Assembly: GCF_015169395.1 (NCBI RefSeq)
Contig: NZ_CP063458.1
Span: 4,278,001 to 4,342,000 of the forward strand
Reading direction: 5' to 3'
Length of the DNA: 64,000 nucleotides
From: Humisphaera borealis
GTDB lineage: Bacteria > Planctomycetota > Phycisphaerae > Tepidisphaerales > Tepidisphaeraceae
Shown: one piece after another, positions 60,047-64,000 of the stretch
Numbering within the stretch: the first letter of the stretch is position 1
Layout: each line of letters begins with the position of its first letter
The notes under the pieces: model-generated
The model's input: the letters and a program-made list of their open reading frames with translations, nothing else
Database searches by the model: none
Told to the model about the DNA's origin: nothing
Program-made: the position numbers and the translations under genes

Positions 60047-62494
60047 ATGCATTTGTCCAACACACTCAGACGCTCTTCAGCCGTCACGATGACTGTTTTC
60101 TGGGGTGCCTTGTCCATCGGATGCAAACCGGAACCCGCGCCGACTGCGCCACCTGCAGCGACACCGGCTACCACGTCTGCCACCGTGCCGTCGACCGAGC
60201 CGACAACCAAGCCGGCCGTCGCCAGCTATCTGGCAGTTGTTCGTGAGAGGTATCCCACGCTGCCCGCCACCCAGCCGCTTGCTGTGCCGCTGGCGCTGCG
60301 TGAGTCGGCCCACATCATCCTCACCGAGCCCGTTTACCTCGACGACCAGGGGCACCTCTGGATTACCCGCCACGACGGCGACGACATTGAGTCGGCCACG
60401 CGCAATTTCACACCCGGCCCGGACAGCGAACACGTGGTCCGCCAGTCGGTGCGTTTCGTCTGGTGGCTCCCGGACCGCGCACAGAACTTCTCGCCGCGGG
60501 TGGTGACAGGCGCGTCCTCAGGTGGCGCAGAACTGGTCCTTCCGTACCGGCGTCTGCCGATGGGTACGCGCAACGATTACCGGTGGGATCGAGCTCGATC
60601 CTGGGTTGATAACCAGGTGCAGCGGCTGATCGTCCCCACGGGGCACGGCGTTTCGGTGTTCACCTTCGAATCAGATCGCGAACCGATCGTCGAAGCACAC
60701 CAGAATCTGCTGGATCTCCGAGAACCGGTGCCTGCGCAACCGGCCACACATTCGGCCACGCCACCGGCGGGCCCACGCCAAGGCCCAGCCACGCAGAATA
60801 CCTCAGTGCCGACGTCCTCCGAGCCGCCGCGGTTTCTGTTCGACCCGCGGGGTCTGATTGCGTGGATTCCGGCCACGCCCACCCAGGGCGGCAGTGCCGG
60901 CGCTGCCCGGTTTGTGAACGGTCGGTGGCTGGCGCTCACGTCGGACGCCGGCTGGTCAGACCGCATTCTCCACCTGATTCCACTGCGTGACGGAAGTGTC
61001 ACTCAACTGCTGGTCAGTCCGTCCGGAGAGGGTGGAGGAGTCAAGGTCGCTTTGGCCTCGGTCGAAACGCCGAAGGTCAACCAGAAGGAGATCCTGGACC
61101 TCGTTGACTCGCTGTCCGACCCCGACGCGGACATCCGCAATCTCGCCTACGGACGGCTTACCGAATACGGCCCCGGCATCTGGCCGATTCTAAAACTGAT
61201 TCCCGCCGATGATCTTCCGCCGGAGGCGCGCAGCCGGCTCAATCGCCTGCTCAAGAGCCAGGTCACCCCGATGCTCGGCGGCATGGCGTTGCAGGGCGAT
61301 CAATTACACTTGGTCGCCCGACTGCGAGATGGTGGCGTCATCTTTTACACCGATCAGGGGATCAACGTCCCCAACCCGCTGGCCGATGAACCCATCAGCC
61401 ACGCCCCCGCCTGGATCGCCGCCCGTCCCGGAAAGCCTGTCGAGATGCTCAGCGGCGCGCTGGTCTTCCAGGCTGACCCAAAGCACACGAAGTTCGACAT
61501 TATCCAGGGCCAGTGGATCGTCACGATGGACGACTCGGGGCCGCAGATGTTCCTCGGCAACTCTTTCCGCAAGCTGCTCCGAAAGGACTGCCAGCCTTAT
61601 GCACACGTCGTCGGCATTGACCGGCGGGGTCGCTGGCTTTTCCGGAAACCGACAACCGATGCGGCGGTCTCCGACAGCCCGACGCTCATCATCGATCCCA
61701 CCCTGCCGGACTTCACGCCACGCCTGCCGGTCTGGCTCTATTCCAATGCCGACGAGGTAGGGTGGGACAAGCAAGGCTGGCCGGCGGTGCGGCTGGATCA
61801 ATCGCGGACGAAGCTGGTCGCCGACCAGTGGATCAAAGTGGAGGAGGGCGAAGAATTGATCGTCGAACCGCCGCCTGTCGTATTGCCACCGGTGGTGACG
61901 CCTTCGGCGAAGGTCCAGGCAATACCCTATGGACCGGTCGCACCCACGCAGGCGACCACCCGGCCGACATCGGCGAATCCCCCGTCGCCTGACCCTGCAT
62001 CAGGCCCCGCCACGCGACCCACGACCTCCCCGAGCACCCGGCCCGTCTCCGATGCCCTGCGCATCGAAGAGTTCGGCCGCCCGCTGCTGACCGACGCCGC
62101 CGGCAACCGCTACTTCGGCGGTGTCGATAGCCTGGTTTGCATCGATAAAGGCGGCAACGTGTCGCGGTGGTCTTTGCCGGCCGCCGCCCGCGGCGACGCC
62201 GTCACCGAAGCCCCGACCACGCTGATCCTCGCCGGCGACGCGCGGTTATTCCTCTTCAACCGCGCCGGGCGCGTCCTGCGGATCAAACCGACGCCAGACG
62301 GTATCGAGCCGTTTCTGCTGGAGGAAACGTTTACCCAGAACATTCCTGAAGACGAAAGGCCACGCCGAATCTGGGTTGATCCTGACGGCCGAATCGTGCT
62401 CGCGTTCGAGAAGCGCCTGGCGATCCTCTTCCCGCAGGGTTTTATTCCCACGCCGATCAGACGGATGATGGACCTCGGCGAGGATGATGATTGA
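60047..62494 (+). CDS. large lipoprotein with Pro/Thr linkers and beta-propeller-like tail
   Basis: An 815-residue protein. Signal with lipobox-like end (VFWGALSIGC, Cys26) and a linker rich in ATPATTS and STEPTTKP. The body has beta-rich segments (HLWITRHDGDD, FTFESDREPI, RFLFDPRGLIAWIPAT), then a HEAT-like stretch (EILDLVDSLSDPDADIRNLA), a further beta region, a second Pro/Ser/Thr linker and a C-terminal part with RYFGGVDSLVCIDKGGNVSR and RRIWVDPDGRIVLAF, resembling NHL/PQQ-type propeller blades. The role is unknown. The start at 60047 was chosen because the signal peptide begins there; an open frame extends about 80 codons upstream. Confidence 0.75.
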   Translation: MHLSNTLRRSSAVTMTVFWGALSIGCKPEPAPTAPPAATPATTSATVPSTEPTTKPAVASYLAVVRERYPTLPATQPLAVPLALRESAHIILTEPVYLDDQGHLWITRHDGDDIESATRNFTPGPDSEHVVRQSVRFVWWLPDRAQNFSPRVVTGASSGGAELVLPYRRLPMGTRNDYRWDRARSWVDNQVQRLIVPTGHGVSVFTFESDREPIVEAHQNLLDLREPVPAQPATHSATPPAGPRQGPATQNTSVPTSSEPPRFLFDPRGLIAWIPATPTQGGSAGAARFVNGRWLALTSDAGWSDRILHLIPLRDGSVTQLLVSPSGEGGGVKVALASVETPKVNQKEILDLVDSLSDPDADIRNLAYGRLTEYGPGIWPILKLIPADDLPPEARSRLNRLLKSQVTPMLGGMALQGDQLHLVARLRDGGVIFYTDQGINVPNPLADEPISHAPAWIAARPGKPVEMLSGALVFQADPKHTKFDIIQGQWIVTMDDSGPQMFLGNSFRKLLRKDCQPYAHVVGIDRRGRWLFRKPTTDAAVSDSPTLIIDPTLPDFTPRLPVWLYSNADEVGWDKQGWPAVRLDQSRTKLVADQWIKVEEGEELIVEPPPVVLPPVVTPSAKVQAIPYGPVAPTQATTRPTSANPPSPDPASGPATRPTTSPSTRPVSDALRIEEFGRPLLTDAAGNRYFGGVDSLVCIDKGGNVSRWSLPAAARGDAVTEAPTTLILAGDARLFLFNRAGRVLRIKPTPDGIEPFLLEETFTQNIPEDERPRRIWVDPDGRIVLAFEKRLAILFPQGFIPTPIRRMMDLGEDDD

Positions 62495-62541
62495 GCGCAC
62501 AACGCGTGCTTTTGCATCACGGTCAATAGCCGTCCGCCGCC

Positions 62542-63291
62542 TCACGGCCGCCTACTCAGCGGACCACCGGAGGACGCGAGCACCTTGAGTCGCTCCGCCA
62601 GGTCGCCCCGCGCAACCCACTCTTCATCGCCGTCCGAAAGCAGATAGGCGCCGGCGTTGGGCCCTTCGACCATGTCGAGTGTGTTGGCGACGAGGTAATC
62701 GGCACCGCTCGCCAGACGGCTGGCCTGGCCGATGCGGATCAGCGCTTCCCGGTCTATTCCCACTTCCAGTTTGAACTTCACCAGCATGCCCCGATATCCC
62801 CACTCGCCGCGAAAGAGGTCCACGATCTTCACCGTCTTTCGGCCCAGAATCGCGATCTCGTCGAAGGTGCTTTTGACCTTGCCGGCGTGCGCATCCTTCA
62901 CCACCCATAGTTCCCTGCCGCGTTCGGCGGGGTCCGGCTTGCGGTCGATCACCTGGTATGCCCGCTCGGGTCCATAATCAGATACCGCGGCGGTCATGAA
63001 GACGGCGTCGTAACGCTGCGTCGCCATCAGCGTGGCTAAGGACTGTCTCAGATCCCCGTGCGAGGTGAACGGGACGGCCCGCAAGGCATCGGCCGCGCCT
63101 GCCCCGGCCAGCTCGCGCTGATGATCCCGGTTGCTCGTCACCAGGTCCACACAGCCGACGGTCGACAGTGCCCTGGCAATGCCGTAGCCCGTGTTGCCTG
63201 TGAAGACGTTGCCCCAGTCGCGGACGCGGTCAATCCGCTCTCGGGTACCGCCGGCGGTGACGAGGAATCGCTTGGTGGTCGGTGTGTTCAT
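62542..63291 (-). CDS. stand-alone CoaB-like (DFP) protein
   Basis: A 249-residue protein matching the phosphopantothenoylcysteine synthetase half of Dfp/CoaBC: FLVTAGGTRERIDRVRDWGN, GNTGYGIARALS, FMTAAVSDYGPERAY, GRKTVKIVDL-type strand and ADYLVANTLDMVEGPNAGAY. In coenzyme A synthesis CoaB joins cysteine to phosphopantothenate. A CoaC (decarboxylase) half is absent, as in the separate CoaB of some bacteria, and the ASDG-like catalytic region differs, so the activity needs proof. It is divergent from the MFS gene with a 43-base gap. Confidence 0.83.
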   Translation of the reverse strand: MNTPTTKRFLVTAGGTRERIDRVRDWGNVFTGNTGYGIARALSTVGCVDLVTSNRDHQRELAGAGAADALRAVPFTSHGDLRQSLATLMATQRYDAVFMTAAVSDYGPERAYQVIDRKPDPAERGRELWVVKDAHAGKVKSTFDEIAILGRKTVKIVDLFRGEWGYRGMLVKFKLEVGIDREALIRIGQASRLASGADYLVANTLDMVEGPNAGAYLLSDGDEEWVARGDLAERLKVLASSGGPLSRRP

Positions 63292-63334
63292 GGTTCAAAG
63301 AAACGATGCCGCAATCGAGGCTTCGGTTACACCG

Positions 63335-64000
63335 ATGACAATAACCGCCGGCGCGACTATGGTCGCCTCGCCGATGCCCACTTTGCCGCGCCGCCAACTC
63401 CTGATTCTGCTCTCATTCGTCGCGTTTATCAGCCTGGGGCTGCCCGACGGTGTGCTGGGCGTGGCCTGGCCGTTCATGCGGCACGATTTTGACCTGCCCA
63501 TCAGCCGACTCGGTTGGTTCCTGTCGTTCGGCGTCGCGGGTTACCTGATTTCCTCGTTCTTCGCAGGGCAACTCGTCCGGTGGATTGGCGTTGGCCGGAT
63601 TCTGCTGTTCAGCACCGTGCTGGTGGCGGCATCGCTGACGGGCTACGCGCTGTCGCCGCGGTGGGAAGTCATCCTGCCGCTGGCGCTGTGCGTGGGCCTG
63701 GGTTCTGGGGCGATCGACGCGGCGTTGAACGTCTTTGTCGCGTCGGCGTTCCCGGCGCGGATCGTCAGCTGGCTGCATGCGTTCTATGGCGTCGGTGCGA
63801 CCATTGGCCCGATCGCCATGACCGCCGCCGTCACCACCGTTACCTTCGCATCCCCGCCCGGCTGGCGATGGGGATACGCGTCACTGGCGATCCTTCAGGG
63901 CCTGACGGCGGTCGGGTTTGCCACGACGCTGTCCATGTGGCGGACGATGCCATCGGCGGCGGGCGTCCCTTCCGGACCACAGAGCCCTGTCGACACCAAA
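63335..64000 (+). CDS. MFS transporter, 3' end beyond the window
   Basis: The first 222 codons of a major facilitator, cut by the window edge. The first helix (LLILLSFVAFISLGLPDGVL), helix 2 (LGWFLSFGVAGYLISSFFAG), the loop QLVRWIGVGRILLF after it, and LPLALCVGLGSGAIDAALNV followed by FYGVGATIGPIAM are clear, about six helices so far. It resembles the sugar/nucleoside or drug branch (FucP-like GSGAIDAALN segment); substrate unknown. The start could also be the ATG at 63359 or 63374. The reading frame stays open to the last base. Confidence 0.82.
   Translation, partial: MTITAGATMVASPMPTLPRRQLLILLSFVAFISLGLPDGVLGVAWPFMRHDFDLPISRLGWFLSFGVAGYLISSFFAGQLVRWIGVGRILLFSTVLVAASLTGYALSPRWEVILPLALCVGLGSGAIDAALNVFVASAFPARIVSWLHAFYGVGATIGPIAMTAAVTTVTFASPPGWRWGYASLAILQGLTAVGFATTLSMWRTMPSAAGVPSGPQSPVDTK

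Overview
The window reads as chromosomal DNA of a planctomycete, most likely class Phycisphaerae (Tepidisphaeraceae / Humisphaera-like). The signs are high GC, Tat-exported Gfo/Idh/MocA oxidoreductases and TIM-barrel sugar isomerases, a DUF1559-type pseudopilin with a [17 protein letters not shown] leader, two PEP-CTERM proteins, sulfatase and 3-keto-disaccharide hydrolase (DUF1080) genes, and two proteins starting with the short planctomycete motif LE(S/G)R(R/Q)LMS. No rRNA, tRNA, CRISPR array, integrase or transposase was seen. The species is inferred from style only.

Layout. 0-3 kb: a small Cys/His protein, a Gfo/Idh/MocA oxidoreductase, a GH46 chitosanase carrying the LESRRLMS motif, and a zinc-ribbon protein. 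3-3.8 kb: gene-free repeats. 3.8-10.5 kb: DUF3500 and TPR proteins, a Tat oxidoreductase, HIT hydrolase, RlmI-like methyltransferase and a membrane protein. 11.5-15.5 kb: PEP-CTERM amidase, a possibly virus-derived orphan and a YdjY protein. 16-18.7 kb: mreB-mreC-mreD (rod shape). 18.9-27.3 kb: Tat isomerase, LptF/G-type permease, two lipoproteins (zinc ribbons; ankyrin repeats), a solitary CpaF ATPase, DinB-like and AAA proteins. 27.4-29 kb: rpsR, a lipoprotein and rpmE. 29.2-36.5 kb: PilZ protein, sulfatase, pseudopilin, DUF1080 protein, deoC with an alpha/beta hydrolase, and a frameshifted RTX-like LEGRQLMS protein. 36.6-41 kb: a 1472-aa autotransporter-type repeat protein with PEP-CTERM. 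41-42 kb: a second gene-free repeat cluster. 42-46.3 kb: DUF1080-like protein, lipoproteins, vWA protein, SppA and a zincin. 54.3-64 kb: HEAT-like and CAP proteins, Tat isomerase, ANTAR regulator, a large lipoprotein, a CoaB-like protein and the start of an MFS transporter.

The best candidate for an undescribed system is at 46,760-54,096. Four co-directional genes encode a periplasmic HlyD adaptor, a GAF-HlyD membrane protein, a PqqD-like/M50 protease/HlyD fusion and a truncated SecA-like ATPase that ends soon after its second nucleotide-binding domain. No ABC, RND or TolC partner is visible. I suggest, as inference only, that it may process or export proteins carrying the LE(S/G)R(R/Q)LMS leader; two such proteins lie in the window and neither has an ordinary signal peptide.

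Intergenic DNA is rich in inverted repeats of several families. One nested palindrome with identical 24-bp arms occurs twice (27.3 and 49.8 kb). A GGGTTCGTTCGGC repeat forms clusters at 3.3-3.5 and 41.5-41.9 kb, and in the second cluster three pairs of copies are each spaced exactly 24 bp.
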